The translations under genes were made by a program, and so were the position numbers. The notes below the pieces were generated by a model. That model worked only from the letters and a program-made list of their open reading frames with translations. It had not been told where the DNA came from and ran no database searches. Shown one piece after another: positions 1 through 12,942 of a stretch of DNA of 64,000 bases. The stretch comes from Pinus tabuliformis (Eukaryota > Streptophyta > Pinopsida > Pinales > Pinaceae), in assembly GCA_031772625.1 (NCBI GenBank), contig CM062810.1, positions 869,135,650 to 869,199,649 of the forward strand, in the 5' to 3' direction. Position 1 is the stretch's first letter, and each line of letters starts with the position of its first letter.

Positions 1-1630
1 GAGTCCATTTTCCAGCTATCTCAGACCATAGTATTTGGTAGCAATCAGAAGGATTTTCAAACATCTTTAAAGCACATCTAAGCACCAAATTACATTAAGT
101 GGGAATTTAGAAGAATCTCCAAAGCTTGTTATTGTGATTTTGAGTGAATAGGGGACACTGATAACAAGAGATCAACTTCAAGCTATTGTTTTTATCCTTA
201 GTGGAGGTACAATTTCACAGGGAAGCGAGAAAACAATCGACATTTTCTCTTTCCATTGAAAAATCATAGTACATAGCAACATGTCAAACTACAAAGTAAT
301 TCAAATGGTGTAATAAATTATAATATATTTTTATTGAATAATGAATTGTGATTAGAATTATTTTCTTTTAAATTATAGTAAATTAATAATAATAGCTTTC
401 TAACCTTTTTTTTTTTTGTATTTTAGAGGAATTTAGTAGCTTGTGTGGCACATAGTTATTAGTAAAATATGGAGGTTTATTGTTTGTTTTTCTTTTCATA
501 AATAAGGTCAAAATTGGGGTATTAAATATTAGATATTTTTTTAGATTTCACACCTGATTTACCAATAAAACTACCAACCTTAATATAAACCTTTAAATAT
601 TAGAAAAATATACTATATTATATTTTCTTAAATATGAAATATTTTTCATAAAATATTATTAACAATTGTAACATCAAAAAAATATTTAAAAAATTAAAAA
701 GATATAAGTTAACATCCTAATTATACTAATGAAAATTAAAATTAAATTTGAAAAGGAAAGACAAAAAAATTTACTTTCTATTTTCTATAATTCTATTATC
801 TATGAGCCTATTAAAAGAAATCAAAATATCAATCATAAAAATTTGGATGAGCACTTCTAGATAAAAGTTTAGATGAGCACTTTTAGAATGGGATTGGCTT
901 AAAAATTCCAACCTAAATTATTTTATTTCTTAAATTAAATCTTGTAAAATAAAATTGAAAATGCAAAAAACTGTTTTGAATATATAATGCTAATTTTTTT
1001 TTAAAGTATTAATACAAAATAACACTTAATTTTTTAAATTATAATTTGTATTTTATATTTTTAATTTCTATTTTAATTTTATTTAAATTAATATAACTAC
1101 GTAAATTAAATAGATGGTAATGTCTACAACTCTCAATTCATGGTAAGTCTATAAACACTTTCTTCAAAATACATCTTCACTAAAAAAATTCTAAAAAGAA
1201 ATTATAATCATAACTTTATTATTATTGTTACTATTATTATTATTATTATTTAAAAAAAAATAATATATGCGTGTTATATATATATTTATATATATTTGAG
1301 AAATAGGTTACAAGATTCTTAATCATAGAGACTCATTCCTAATTTATTATGTTGATTTTTAACCTATAAATAGGCTTTGTTACACTATCATTGATGAATA
1401 CCATATTTTATCACTACACATGCTTAAAAGTCCGTAACTCATTTTACTTTAATTTTGTAGCACTTTTAAATCAAATTGGAAAGAAAAAATGGCATAAATA
1501 CTTTCAACATGATTCTAGACCCTCTACTCTAGCTACTACTAAAAATATTTTGTGAATATTCAAAAATCGTTAAATGAGTACCACATGTTTATTAATAACT
1601 CATAGTTAAATAAAAATTCTTAAAACCCTA
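1..1630. other. AT-rich intergenic DNA, no gene seen
   Basis: Long A/T runs, a short ATT microsatellite near 1219-1250, and stop codons in every frame. I see no coding remnant, RNA gene or element terminus here. Confidence 0.6.
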
Positions 1631-1940
1631 TTCCAAAATAAGCATACTTATATTTCATAAATAACAATTCTACAACTATAACATTGAATCTAGTACATGG
1701 AATACCACTTTGTTCGTATCCCTCCACCAAACACTATTCCAAAATAAACATACTTATATTTCATAAATAACAATTCTACAACTATAATATTGAATCTAGT
1801 AAATGGAAGACAACTTTATTTACATCCCTCCACCAAACACTATTCCAAAATAGACATACTTATATTTCATAAACAATAATTCTACCACTATAACATTGAG
1901 TCTAGTACATGGCAAACCACTTTGTGAGTATCCCACCACC
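1631..1940. repeat. Tandem repeat, three ~106-bp units
   Basis: The string beginning TTCCAAAATA recurs at 1631, 1737 and 1843, a spacing of exactly 106 bp each time, followed in each unit by a TATTTCATAAA block and a CCTCCACCA or CCCACCACC block. The third unit is diverged and fades near 1940. No coding function is suggested. Confidence 0.9.
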
Positions 1941-2390
1941 TTATCTCTGATTATTAATTATATGATATTCACTAAATTAAACTATTTTAATTTTAATAAA
2001 GTATATAAATTAGAGAATAATATAATTATTATATGCTTTTTCTTTTTCGGAATTTATTGTCTTAAAAAATATTGGGACAATCCAATTTTACACGTTATAT
2101 TAATTTCTTTGTGAGTTTTAATTACTTAAATGAATTTTTGTACACATAAAAAAATTTATTGTCTTTACAAACATTGAGACACTCAAATTTTTCACATTAT
2201 ATTAATGTATTGAAAAACAATGAGACACTCCAATTTTACACACTCCAATTTTACAAATTGTATAGCTAAAAATTACAATTTGTAGAAAATTTTATAACAA
2301 AATTGGCTTTAAAAAATTGCGAAAAATAAAATAAAATCATCTACTAAATATAAAATATATAAAATTATGTTACAAAATTAAATTACAAAT
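1941..2390. other. AT-rich intergenic DNA
   Basis: Contains several diverged copies of a short phrase around ACATTGAGACACTC (near 2172 and 2217), suggesting old slippage. Nothing coding is recognised. Confidence 0.5.
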
Positions 2391-2628
2391 CACGTTAATT
2401 TTTTTTCCGAATATTATTTTTATTTCACAATTTAAAATTGAAATATTTAATTACTCTAGATATAGTCCAAATAGTATTATTTTAGAATATATTTCTTTGA
2501 AATTTAAATCACATTAATTCTTTTTCCGAATATTATTTTTATTTCACCATTTAAAATTGAAATATTTAATTACTCTAGATATAGTCCAAATAGTATTATT
2601 TTACAATATATTTCTTTGAAATTTATAG
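2391..2628. repeat. Tandem duplication, two 119-bp units
   Basis: CACGTTAATT at 2391 and CACATTAATT at 2510 start two units that match almost base for base through the ATATTTCTTTGAAATTTA block. By eye only a handful of differences separate the copies. Confidence 0.92.
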
Positions 2629-2977
2629 TTAAATCCATGTACATATAAAATATTTCAAATAAGTAACAAATATGATATGATAGGTATCATAATATGGAGC
2701 AATTTTTCTAAAATAAAAAGTTTTATTTTAAGTATGAATTTATCATATATTGAGATTGATCAAATTTTTTCAGATGCAAATTATTTTAGAGTCCACCATT
2801 TGAAAAAAAAAAATTGCATCTTTCTTTCCTTGATAGATCTCAATGGAGATGTAGTTTTCTCTCTATATATACAATGTGTAATTTTTCATTGCTCGAATGA
2901 TATTTTTGAATGCTATACAAATTACATAGCTTAAACTTGTAAGTCCAAAAAATATTTGTTGGATTTCTGGGAAAATT

Positions 2978-2981
<4 letters not shown>

Positions 2982-3038
<57 letters not shown>
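2982..3038. repeat. (TA)n microsatellite
   Basis: Uninterrupted alternating A and T for about 57 bp. The minus-strand reading frame that appears here (YIYIYI) is a by-product of the dinucleotide repeat. Confidence 0.97.
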
Positions 3039-3042
<4 letters not shown>

Positions 3043-4332
3043 GTGAGATTACTTCAATTGTTTTTAACCATAAGAACTTATTGTTTTCCATTTATTTATA
3101 TGATATATATATTTTTGTTAACTATATATAATATATGCATAGTTAACCTTAAATAATTTTACGTTACATGTGCATGAAAATATTTTATTTATGGACCACA
3201 TTTGACTATCCTAACCTGGTGTTTTCTGTTATTAATATATTTTAAATATATGTCAATATTACTTAATCCTACATATTAAATTATTTTATTAATATCCATA
3301 TTGAAATTTTTTATTATTATGAATATTCTTAAATGTAGTATATTAAATTTATATCAAGAATTGAATAGATTATACATCTCCCTTTTATTATTAGGATCTG
3401 CCAAGATAAGACTTTGTTAGTTTAGCACTATTCAATTCAAGTTATAATGTTTAACTTTGAAAATCAAACATTTATTTTTCAATATTATTGAAAAATTTAT
3501 TTTTCGAACATTTGATTCAAACATAACTTTGAAGGTATTATTGGAGTCTTTGTGGCATGTCGATAGCTACCTCATTTTTTTTGCCATAATTTTTGGATGT
3601 AGCTGCAATATTTATACAATGATTTGTCATTGTTAAACTTCATAATAAAACCACTTAATATTAAAAGTGTTGTTTACCAGCGCCACAAATTCCCCTGGAC
3701 CACATAATCAAGTTGTTGTGTAAAAAATGAATAAGAACAATATGGAAATAAATATATGTAATAGGATGTTTTCTTCAAATATTTAGTATTTCAAAGTAAA
3801 AGTTTAAATTTGAAAACTTATTACTGATTACTATAATTAATTCTTTTATTTTTTTGAATTCATTCTCTAGAAAATTTAAAGAAATTATTTTTGTATAACT
3901 ATATGGAATTTTGATTATATGATAGTTTTTCAAACAATCTATTATATTGATTGAATAATCTTTTCTCTATAATAAATGAAATAATTAAATAAAAAATGGA
4001 AATAAAAATTTGATAAAGACAATGAAATAAAGAGGAGAAGAATTATCAAATTTAGAAAAAAAATAATTAATATAATTGTTGGTTTGGTTTGGTTATGTTT
4101 TTTTTTTTTGATATCCTTCCGAATATCTTCCTTATGATACATAGTATTGCACACGTAGAAAACAAAAAAAACAAATCAAAATGCAATTGAATTAAGCTGC
4201 TCCAGACTTATATGGTCGTTGATACTTTAAATAGGAGTATGAAGCAAATTTTATAAGAAACATCTCGCTGATACTTTCAATAAGAATACAAAGAAGAGTT
4301 TATAATAATAATAATCAAACAATTCTATCACT
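3039..4332. other. AT-rich intergenic DNA
   Basis: No coding homology or terminal repeat recognised. A small (TAA)n tract lies near 4302. Ends where homology to the repeat at 48010 begins. Confidence 0.5.
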
Positions 4333-6272
4333 ACTAAAGAATATTTGTGAATGGGAAGAGATCTCTCTTATTATACAGAGAAATCTAGAAGACTAACTTT
4401 GGTGGAAGGTAGTATAAGATTTGATGGAAGAAACAAAGAGAAGTATATTCGACTTAATCGACATGGACTTAATCGACATGGCCAGGGTGGTAATGTTAGG
4501 AAAATGAGGTGAAAAGAGAATCATAACAAAATAAGGAATGTTTTAGTTGCATTTCTTTGAATTTATTTTCCTTATTTCAGTTGCATCTCTTTGACATTGT
4601 TTTTAAAATTTATATTTACGTAATGCGAGGAGAAGAATGAGGAAAAAGAAGAGTGTTTGGATTTGTGTATTTATTTGAATATATAAAGTACATCTACACA
4701 CAAAAACACAGTGTCTCATAGACACTTTAATCCATCTTTACATTGTGTGAAAAATGCATTATCCATATCCAAATAGTTTATACTCACAAACAAGAATATG
4801 GAGTGGGCAAACATTATATGCTTTATGTATATATAGAATAAAGTTTTGCGGGACTGAGAACAAAAGAATGTTTATATTTGCATTGAGTATTTTCATTTTA
4901 TTTTTTTCTAAATAGTATCATGTCTCATTACATGTACTTTTTCCTCTCTTTTTTGTTCGTAAAGTATATATTTTATGAGTATAATTTTTCCTTAGGATGT
5001 ATTATTAATGGATATTCATTTATTATTTACTTTTATTTGAGTAAATAATAATTATTTATATTTTATGATTAAAATTGATAATATATATAATAAAATAATG
5101 TTTGTGTTTATAAGAGTAATTAGTTTGTATTTTGATACATAACTGTTTGACTAGAAACAATATGTTAATGTTTTCAACCTTTTTTATGATTCTTTCACTA
5201 AGTCTCTAACCCATAAAACAATTATATGAAAGTTCATTGCGATTATTATTTTTATTTACTATTTATAGAATAGATAACCTTCTTCCAATATTCTTTAACT
5301 AACTCTATAGCTCAAGTAGAAACCATAAAAAATTGTTTTTTTACTATTTTTTTCACTTCTTATGTATAGAAAATTAGACATTCTTGATCATGGTTATCTA
5401 TTTCTCTACACAAGAGTTTTACTAATAACGATGATATTACATAAGAAGAAAATGTCACTATTATATAAAATAATTATATTTTTATTACAATTATTTTAAT
5501 AGTTTGTTAATAACATAACATCACTCATATAAATTAACAATAAAGAACCATAACTTCTTATATGGATGGTTCCTTTATTCTTTATAATTCATTTTTTAAC
5601 TAATTTATATGTAAGTCTATAAGAAAAACAAAGGAAATATTATTTTTTCATTTCTATTGTATCCTTGATTTTGAACGATCCTTATACTTTACTTTTATCA
5701 TTTATTGGAATCCTCGATTTTACAATAAACTTTTCATATAACTAGAAAATAAATGTTCTCTACTCTACTTTAATTCCTACTTTCTCCACTATTTTTAACA
5801 TTACTAAATAGTATATGATGATTCTAAGAAAAACCAAAGAAGCATTAATAAATATTGTTTCTTCAATTCTTTTAAAAACATGGACATGTTATGAGATGAT
5901 TAATGGTTGAATGTTTAGGCAAAAAGAAAACCATGAAAAATCCCTCACTATTTTCAAATTATTAGTACCTTCCTAGGAAAGAGTCTAGCATCATGTTAAG
6001 TCCCATTCCAAATTTATCAACACTATGTAATTATCCATTGTATTAAACAATTTTTAATTGAAATGCAACATCCATTTAGTTGTATATGCACATAATGTAA
6101 ATATGGTTTAAACAAGTCTGTTAGCGTCCATATATGAAGAATATATCTTAATATTCTCCATATTATACTAATTCTAGTTTAAATATTTCATAGCGTGCTT
6201 TATATGTATCATGCTAACAACTTGTATATGAAAATTTTGTAGCAACATAATCCTTTATTTAAATGGAGGGGA
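4333..6272 (+). repeat. R1 repeat, left part (2.2-kb family, copy 1)
   Basis: From ACTAAAGAAT at 4333 this sequence aligns along its whole length with 50279-52170 (and 48010-48053) in the same orientation, with phrases such as CCATGAAAA.TCCCTCACTATTTTCA shared. The alignment resumes at 12943 after Copia-1. The unit is about 2.2 kb, non-coding and AT-rich. It could be a solo LTR or another non-autonomous repeat, but I see no TG...CA ends, PBS or PPT of its own. Confidence 0.85.
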
Positions 6273-7153
6273 TGTGAAATTGTGCAACTAGGGTCATATT
6301 CCACCTTGATTATCTCATATGATGAATATGATGATTTCATTGAATTCCTCTTTTCGATAGGACAAAAATGAACCTAAAGATAACCTGATTCGGACAAGCA
6401 GAAGTTGGATTTTGAATTTATGTACCCACACACGCACATTTGCACAGGTCAGCCTCAACATCAAATGGATACCCGTAGAAGCCTATAAATATAACTTACC
6501 TCAAGCTCATTTGGAAATAATCACCATCAAACATATTCTTCTTCTCTTCATTCATTAATTGGTTTGCATAGGTCTGACGGAGGAAGCTTGCAAAAGGTCT
6601 GAAATTATAGGTCTAAGGCTCGAACGAGTTTAGGGTTTTTTTTTCCAGTCACACACTTGATACAGGATCGATCCGACCACAGTTTATCACTTGCAGGGAT
6701 TAAGGGATCGACTGGGAACCCACAGTTTCTCGCATGACAACTTGATGAGTGTGACTGGGTCTCTAAGCTAGGGTTTGACTCTTTATCGTTGTTGACCATA
6801 TATGACCGAAGGATGGAAGTTTTCTCTCTATTGTACAATTATTCTGGAAGTTTGTTTCTGATTTATATTGGGTAAATCTTTGATGGATGATTTTGTATTG
6901 GGTTCATTATACTATCTTCTGAAATATTTTATGAAAATCTAATAAGAATAATATTTGAAAAGTTTTTTTCCCCTAGTGGGTTTTTTCCTTTGTCTTTGAC
7001 TAATTTGGTGTCTCTTTTGATACTATTTATTATTCTATCTTAAATTACTATTTATGATTGGAAAAAATGTTAATAATTGAAAGAATTGCTAATTGAAGAA
7101 TTAATTTGGGCTAAAGTAATTGAAAAAACATAAAACAACATGAAAAATTAACA
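6273..7153 (+). repeat. Copia-1 5' LTR
   Basis: Begins TGTGAAATTG and ends TTAACA, immediately before the primer binding site. It matches 12062-12942 over its full 881 bp. Confidence 0.94.
6482..6492 (+). promoter_or_regulatory. Probable TATA box in Copia-1 5' LTR
   Basis: CCTATAAATAT lies 209 bp into the LTR. The 3' LTR keeps the equivalent CCTATAAATAC at 12269, 207 bp in. Conservation in both copies supports this as the element's promoter, by inference only. Confidence 0.6.
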
Positions 7154-7166
7154 TGGTATCAAAGCT
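7154..7166 (+). other. Copia-1 primer binding site (tRNA-Met type)
   Basis: TGGTATCAAAGCT sits directly after the LTR and differs by one base from the usual plant copia TGGTATCAGAGC, which pairs with the 3' end of initiator tRNA-Met to prime minus-strand DNA synthesis. Confidence 0.9.
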
Positions 7167-7251
7167 AAGGTGAATGACAAGACCAAAAGGAGACAAGCAT
7201 TGAAGTTATCATCTTTGGAAACTTGAAGGATCTCATTTAGTCAAAGTCAAG

Positions 7252-8030
7252 ATGTATTACTCTACGTTCAAGGAGAATGAGAAGTTGGGTCACTCATCCA
7301 AATTTGTTACATGGAATGTTAGGTTGGAATCATTTTTGATAACAATGATGTGTTGGTGTACATTCAAGGAAAAGTATCTGAGACCCCAGCGAATGCTTCC
7401 ATTTGCATCAAAAATAGGTACAAGAAAGGTGATTCCAAAGAAAATAAAGTTATAGTTGATGGTTTACAAGATCATTTAGTTGCATATGTTGGGAATTTAA
7501 GGAAGTCCAAACACATGTATGATAATATAGTTGACATGTATGAAATTAATAATTTGAATGAGATCATCTCTTTAAAATATCAACTCAAAGACATCAAGAT
7601 GAACACGGGAGAATATTTACAATCCTATGTCATGAGAATATCTCATCTTGGCAATCAATTGTAGAGAGTTGGAGAATTTATGTTTGACAGGGAATTGGTA
7701 ATTGTTACTCTTAGAGGGCTTCCTTTCATTTGGGAACCTTCATTACTGCCATGAGTGACAACAATGTCTTCCCGTCGTTTGATGAGATTGTTGGAAATAT
7801 TACTGGAGAAGAACCAATAATTATATCAAGGGGAAGGATTCAAAAGCACAAAGAGGGAGAGCCTGCTACATATAATACTCATGAAAAGAAGAAGATGAAG
7901 AAAAATGAGGTCCATTAAGTTCAAGAAATCCTCCTCCTCGCCAATCAAATATAACGAAGGAATCATCACATGTTAAATGCTACAATGGTCATTAAAGAGG
8001 CCACTATGCTAGAGATTTCCCTAAGAATAA
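7252..8030 (+). pseudogene. Copia-1 gag remnant
   Basis: Capsid-type copia gag broken into three frames. The first, from 7252, has the family phrase FVTWNVRLESFLI. Frame shifts lead to a segment ending SHLGNQL (7350-7664), then a stop, then one around LPFIWEPFITAMSD (7730-7918) that resembles the usual gag sequence before the zinc knuckle. The knuckle at 7978-8028 reads C-Y-N-G-H-stop-R-G-H-Y-A-R-D-F, so two of the three cysteines are lost and a stop interrupts it. It would originally have formed virus-like particles in the cytoplasm. It cannot be functional now. Confidence 0.85.
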
Positions 8031-8259
8031 CCATGGACTGCATTACAACACTAGAAGCAACAAAAACATGTACAATAATCAAAGAAGAAAATATGATCAA
8101 AGGAATGACCATGACGGAAGAGATGAGAGAAGAATAAGAGATGTTCCAAGCGACCACGAAGAATATTATCATCATCAAAAGAAGTCAGGATTTTCCAGGT
8201 ATGAAAGTAATGTTGCGAATCAATTTGGATATATTATTATTTCTATCCTTACTAGTTCT

Positions 8260-8335
8260 TCTCCACCAGATTCCTGGGATAGTTGGTTGGTTGATAGTGG
8301 GGATACTCATCATTTCTCTGGGTATAAATAAGTTT
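8260..8335 (+). pseudogene. Copia-1 protease remnant
   Basis: WLVDSGDTHHFSG at about 8284-8322 matches the copia aspartic protease active site (WLVDSGATHHMTG type). The catalytic Asp-Ser-Gly triplet is kept, but the frame closes at TAA just afterwards. Confidence 0.82.
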
Positions 8336-8639
8336 TATATAACCTAGTAGAGAGGGATAGAAAGTTGGACATTACTCTTGGAGACAATATCACTCATCCT
8401 GTGAAATGCTTTGGGTCTCTTAAATTCATCTTGAATTCTTGGGAATCTATTTTTCTACGTCATGTTATGTATGTGCCAATATTAAAGAAGAATTTGGTAT
8501 CTATATCCACCTTGTAAGATAAAGGGATGGGGGTTTCCTTCATCAAGGAATAATTTCTTGCTTGGAATGTTGGTTGACCTATGAGAGATGCATTCACATT
8601 GGGATCAAGATAGGAAGGAGTCAACAAGGTTATTGAAAG

Positions 8640-9660
8640 ACCACTTCTATCATTGGTCCGTAATACTAATTAGTTGAGGGAGTCATGGCACCAAATATTG
8701 GCCCATTTACATTATGATGCTCTTCCAAAATTGGAGAAATTAGTCTCAGGGAGTCCAAAGTTTCAAGCCCATCAGGATGGAGTATGTCCACGTTGTGCTA
8801 GTGGAAAGAAGACAAGGGGACCATTCCCCTCTACAGAGATCAAGTGAAATGAAATCCTCCATCTCATCGATTCCAATATATGTGGTCTAATGGATCTACA
8901 ATCTATTGGTGGCCATCTATACTACATCACCTCCATTTATGAATTTTCAAGAAAGACATGGATATATTATTTTTAGAAACAAGGATGAATCTTTTGAAAT
9001 GTTCCAGGAGTTAAAATATTTGATCCAAAATAAAAGAGGGTAGAAAAGAAAAATATTTAGAGTTGACAATGGTGGAGAGTACACTTCGAATGAACTCATT
9101 GATTTTTGCAAGAAGGAAGGTATCAAGAAGGAAACTATTGTGCCTTATACTCCCCAGCAAGGTGGATTATATGAAAGTAAGAAAAATATATTATATAAGC
9201 CACTCATACGATGATATATGATCAAAACTTGTCAAAGTTCCTTCGAGGAGAAGAAAAAAATGTTGTTGTGTATGTTCAAAACAGGGTGCCTCATCAATAA
9301 TGGGACAACAAGACCCCCGAAGAAGTGTTCAAAAGTGTAAAGCCCGATGTTAGCCATATTCGTATATTTGGTTTCCCCATATAATTTCATGTGTCAAAGG
9401 ATAAAAGAAACAAGTTGGAAGCCACATGAAGATAAGGTACATTTGTTGGATATTGTGAAAAATATCAAGCATTTAGAATATATATTGTGGGTCAAAGGAA
9501 GGTTAAAATTACAAGGGATGTTAGATTTTATGAAGATATTCCTCCTCCTAATCCTCCTGAGAAGAATGATGATATGGATATTTTGGATGGTCCTTTCGTG
9601 CCTGAATTTGAGACAGATATTGTTGGTGACTCCATGGATCCCGTGGTTCCCTTAGATCCT
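8640..9660 (+). pseudogene. Copia-1 integrase remnant
   Basis: A GAG-pre-integrase stretch (RESWHQILAHLHYDALPKLE, then C-P-R-C-A-S-G-K) near 8680-8830 is followed by integrase core pieces: HLIDSNICG near 8860, YYITSIYEFSRKTWIYYF near 8920-8970, and VPYTPQQGGLYES near 9140-9177. The last is a decayed copy of the TPQQNGVVER motif, and several frame shifts and stops separate the pieces. KTPEEVF and IRIFGF near 9312-9367 mark the C-terminal part. The acidic linker before RT (PPNPPEKNDDMDILDGPF) lies near 9540-9600. Confidence 0.85.
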
Positions 9661-9837
9661 CCTCCATGTGATCCTACCACTAGGAAGAGGCCAGTTTTGG
9701 TTTCAGACACATTATAGGATGATGAGAGATGAGCTCTTGTTCAAAGACCATTCATAGAAAGGAAGAACACATGTAGGTACCGAGGATATGTTGCAACCAT
9801 GAGCACTATGATTCAAGATAAACCTCCCACATTCAGA

Positions 9838-10520
9838 GAAGTTGTAAGCGAATAAGTTTAGAAATATGATATGGCTGAAGAATATGAATTGATTATGAGG
9901 AATGGTGCAAGGGATGTAGTGCTAATACCAAACGAGAAATCCATGGTGACTTCTAAGTGGCTATTCAATATCAAGCATGGAGCTCACAATAGAATTTAAA
10001 AATATAAGGCAAGGTTCATGGCTCAAGGATTCTCCCAGAAAGAGGGAGAATATTATGATGATTTATTTGCACCTATGGCTTGATATATAGGCATTAATTT
10101 GATAGTTTCCCTTATCGCAAGTCAAGAATGGACCCTTTTGTTAGATGGATGTAAATATTGCATTTGTCCATGACATGTTACAAGAAGAAGTGTACGTTGA
10201 GAAGCCATGGGGATTTGAAGTAGAGGATCAAATGACGCATGTTTGTAGGTTGAATAAGGCATTTTATGGTTTGAAGCAATCCCATAGAGCATGGTATGCC
10301 CACATAGGTTGTTATTTGGTGAAGTTGGGATTCACAAGAAGAATTTTTGATCCCAACCTCTGCTTAAAGTAGTCCAATGTATGTCATTTATTTTGGTTTT
10401 ATATGTTGGCAATACATTCCTGAAAGGTAGTGATCCCCTGATGATCAAGTGTAAGAGGGATCTAGCCTCTAAATTTGAGATGAAGGACCTTTGACTCATC
10501 CACTAATTTCTAGGCCTCCA
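9838..10520 (+). pseudogene. Copia-1 reverse transcriptase remnant
   Basis: The RT core runs from WLFNIKHGAHNRI and FMAQGFSQKEG (near 9960-10040) through MDVNIAFVHDMLQEEVYVEKP (10145) and AFYGLKQSHRAWYAHIG (near 10258-10308), all standard copia RT blocks. The active-site box that should read YVDD reads YVGN at 10402-10413, so both catalytic aspartates are gone, and stops occur between the blocks. SKFEMKDL follows at about 10469. Confidence 0.9.
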
Positions 10521-10859
10521 GGTGTGGCAAAGGCCTGGAGAGATTTTCCTTTCATAAGGAAAATATGTTGGAAATACTTGGAATGATACAATGCAAGTCC
10601 CTACCAAGACCAATGAAAATGAACTTTAAGAGGCTACGTGGAGAAGTTGCAAGACCCACTTTGGCGAATCCATCTAAGTATAGAATGTTGATTGTGGCTT
10701 TGATGTTCCTAGTGAAAACCAATCTAAAGTTATGATATGTAGTAGATACATTAATTCAATTCATGAATAAACCTCTCCATGCACCTTGGATTGCTGGAAA
10801 ACACATTTTGATATATTTTCATGGGAATATCACACTTAGTCTAAGATATTCTACTGAAG

Positions 10860-11313
10860 ATGTTCAAATTCATGGATATATTGATGTTGACTTAGCATGA
10901 ACGTTTTCGATGAGAAGAGTACCCCTGGATGCTGTTTCAACCTTGGATTTGCCATGATATCTCGGATGAGAAGGAAGAAGAATTCTGTAGCATTGAGTAT
11001 CGTCAAGGCAAAGTATATTGTCGCTAACATGGCTAGATGTGAATTAGTTTGGTTGAGGAAGCTCTTTGGAGAGTTATTTGAGCATGTCCTATATACTAGA
11101 ATTATATATTGTGACAACAGGAGTGGGATTCTTCTGGTAGAGAATTTTGTATTTCATGACAAGTACAAGCACATATATATTCGATATCACTTCATTCAAG
11201 TCATGGTACAAATAGGAATCATTCGTCTCCATCATATATCGAAAGATGTGCAGATTGCAGATATTCTCACCAAGGGTTTGTCGAAACGGAAGTTCTTGGT
11301 CTTCATAGAGTAG
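10860..11313 (+). pseudogene. Copia-1 RNase H remnant
   Basis: The frame around 10897-11313 carries copia RNase H landmarks: KNSVALSIVKAKYIVAN (SSTEAEYIA in active copies), YCDNRSGILLVEN, the KHIYIRYHFI block, and ADILTKGLS close to the C-terminus, the usual end of copia pol. In the element this enzyme removes the RNA strand during reverse transcription. Confidence 0.9.
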
Positions 11314-12047
11314 CTTGGACTGATGGATGTGACCCCTTCTGATAAGGGGCATCGCTTATCACAGACAGTAAGCCAACTCTTCCCCCATTTTGAGCTCCCG
11401 TGGTGAGGAATTGAGATAGGGGGCTCCTGGGGTTGAGCAAACTATCGACAATAGGGTATGACTCCTATCTATCACTTATTAGATGTGTGTGATCCTTGTA
11501 TTTTTTGACAAGTCAAGTATCTCTCCCACCATTGGTAATTGTAGAGTATACCATAGTTGGCATCATACCCATAAGCAGGGCTTGTTGGGATTGTCCCTCC
11601 CCATTTGGCCAACGGATTGAGGATGCTTGGAGGTGTGTGATCCTTACCTCTTGGTAAGCCGAGTATCTTCTCCAAGCTCATATTATGATGCAAGTGTTCT
11701 ACCACATGACTCTTTAGAGTTTTCAATGGGAAGATCGACAAGAAATAGAATTGGGTCGATATTTTTTCCCCTATATGGTTCAAGGTTGAGAATGAGCTAT
11801 TCGATGTGATTCTAGGGTTGAGATATGCTCCCCTATGTGTTTGGACATCCTATTTTTTGATATGGGGTTAAGATATGTGACTCCACTATGAGATAGAGGG
11901 TGGAAGCTAATGCTCTTTTATTCTTCTTATTTTAGAGTTGAGAATGGTTTAGAATATAGAGTTGAGAAGAGATGGATGTGACATGATGAAAACATGATAG
12001 GATAATATTATGATAAATGAACATATATTGGCAAGTGGAATTCTTCC
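11314..12047 (+). other. Copia-1 non-coding tail before 3' LTR
   Basis: About 0.73 kb between pol and the polypurine tract. It contains short degenerate repeats of GGTTGAGATATG and GGTGTGTGATCCTT phrases. No extra gene is seen. Confidence 0.7.
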
Positions 12048-12061
12048 TAGTTGAGAGGGAG
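12048..12061 (+). other. Copia-1 polypurine tract
   Basis: TAGTTGAGAGGGAG directly precedes the 3' LTR, the expected place for the plus-strand primer. Confidence 0.8.
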
Positions 12062-12942
12062 TGTTAAATTGTGAAACTAGGGTCAAATTCCACCTTGCTC
12101 AACTCATATGATGAAGATGATTGCATTGAATTCCTCTTTTCTAGAGGACCAAAATCGACTTAAAGATCACCTCATTTGGACAAGCAGAAGTTTGATTTTG
12201 AATTTATGTACCCACACATGCACATTTGGACAAGTCGGCCTCAACATCATATGGACACCCATGGAAGCCTATAAATACAAGTGAACTCAAGCTCATATGC
12301 ACATCATCATCATCATCAAGCATATTCTTATTCTCTTGTTTCATTTATTGGTTCCCATAGCTCAGATGGAGGAAGCTTGAACAAGGTCTGAAATTTCTAG
12401 TCTAAGGCTTGCTCGTGTTTAGGTTTCTATTTTCCAGTCACGCGCTTGATACAGTATCGATCTGACCACAGTCGCTTGCTTGTAGGGCATAAGGGAGCGT
12501 CTGGGAAGCCACATTCACTCGCATGACAACTTGATATGTGTAATTGGGGATCTGAGCTAGGGTTTGACTCTTGACCATTGTTGATGACAAATGACTGAAG
12601 TCTGGAAAGTTTCTCTCCATTATCCAGTGCTTCTGAAAGTCTGTTTCTGATTTACATTAGGTAAATCTTTTTTGGATGATTTTGAATTGGGATCATTATA
12701 CTCTCCACTAAAACAGTTTATGAAAATCTAATAAGAAGAATATTTGAAAGGGTTTTTCCCCCTAGTATGGTTTTTGCCCCGGTCTTCAACCAATCTAGTG
12801 CTTCTTGTGATTGCATTCATTGTTCTATGTTCAATTATTGTTTATGATAGGAAGCATGGTTAATAATTGAAATAATTGCTAATTGAAGAATTGATTTGGG
12901 CTAAAGTAATTGAAACAACATAGAACAATCTGAAAATTAATA
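12062..12942 (+). repeat. Copia-1 3' LTR
   Basis: Begins TGTTAAATTG and ends TTAATA (terminal CA changed to TA). Same length as the 5' LTR and aligned with it throughout. Confidence 0.94.

Larger units (their letters stand above)
6273..12942 (+). mobile_element. Copia-1: complete, inactive Ty1/copia LTR retrotransposon
   Basis: A 6.67 kb element with two 881-bp LTRs (6273-7153 and 12062-12942), a tRNA-Met-type primer binding site directly after the 5' LTR, a purine-rich tract directly before the 3' LTR, and gag-PR-INT-RT-RNH remnants in copia order. It is flanked by GGGGA (6268-6272) and AGGGA (12943-12947), a five-base target duplication with one change. The paralogous repeat at 52164 shows the unoccupied site. 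Many stops, frameshifts and a lost RT active site make it non-autonomous. LTRs differ by roughly 12-15% by eye, so the insertion is old. Confidence 0.95.

Noticed and set aside
2840-3091. Minus-strand frame with a YIYIYI run
   Set aside because: Translation of the (TA)n microsatellite.
7154-7166. tRNA-Met-like sequence (also at 50041 and 60305)
   Set aside because: Only about 13 bases match; these are retrotransposon primer binding sites, not tRNA genes.
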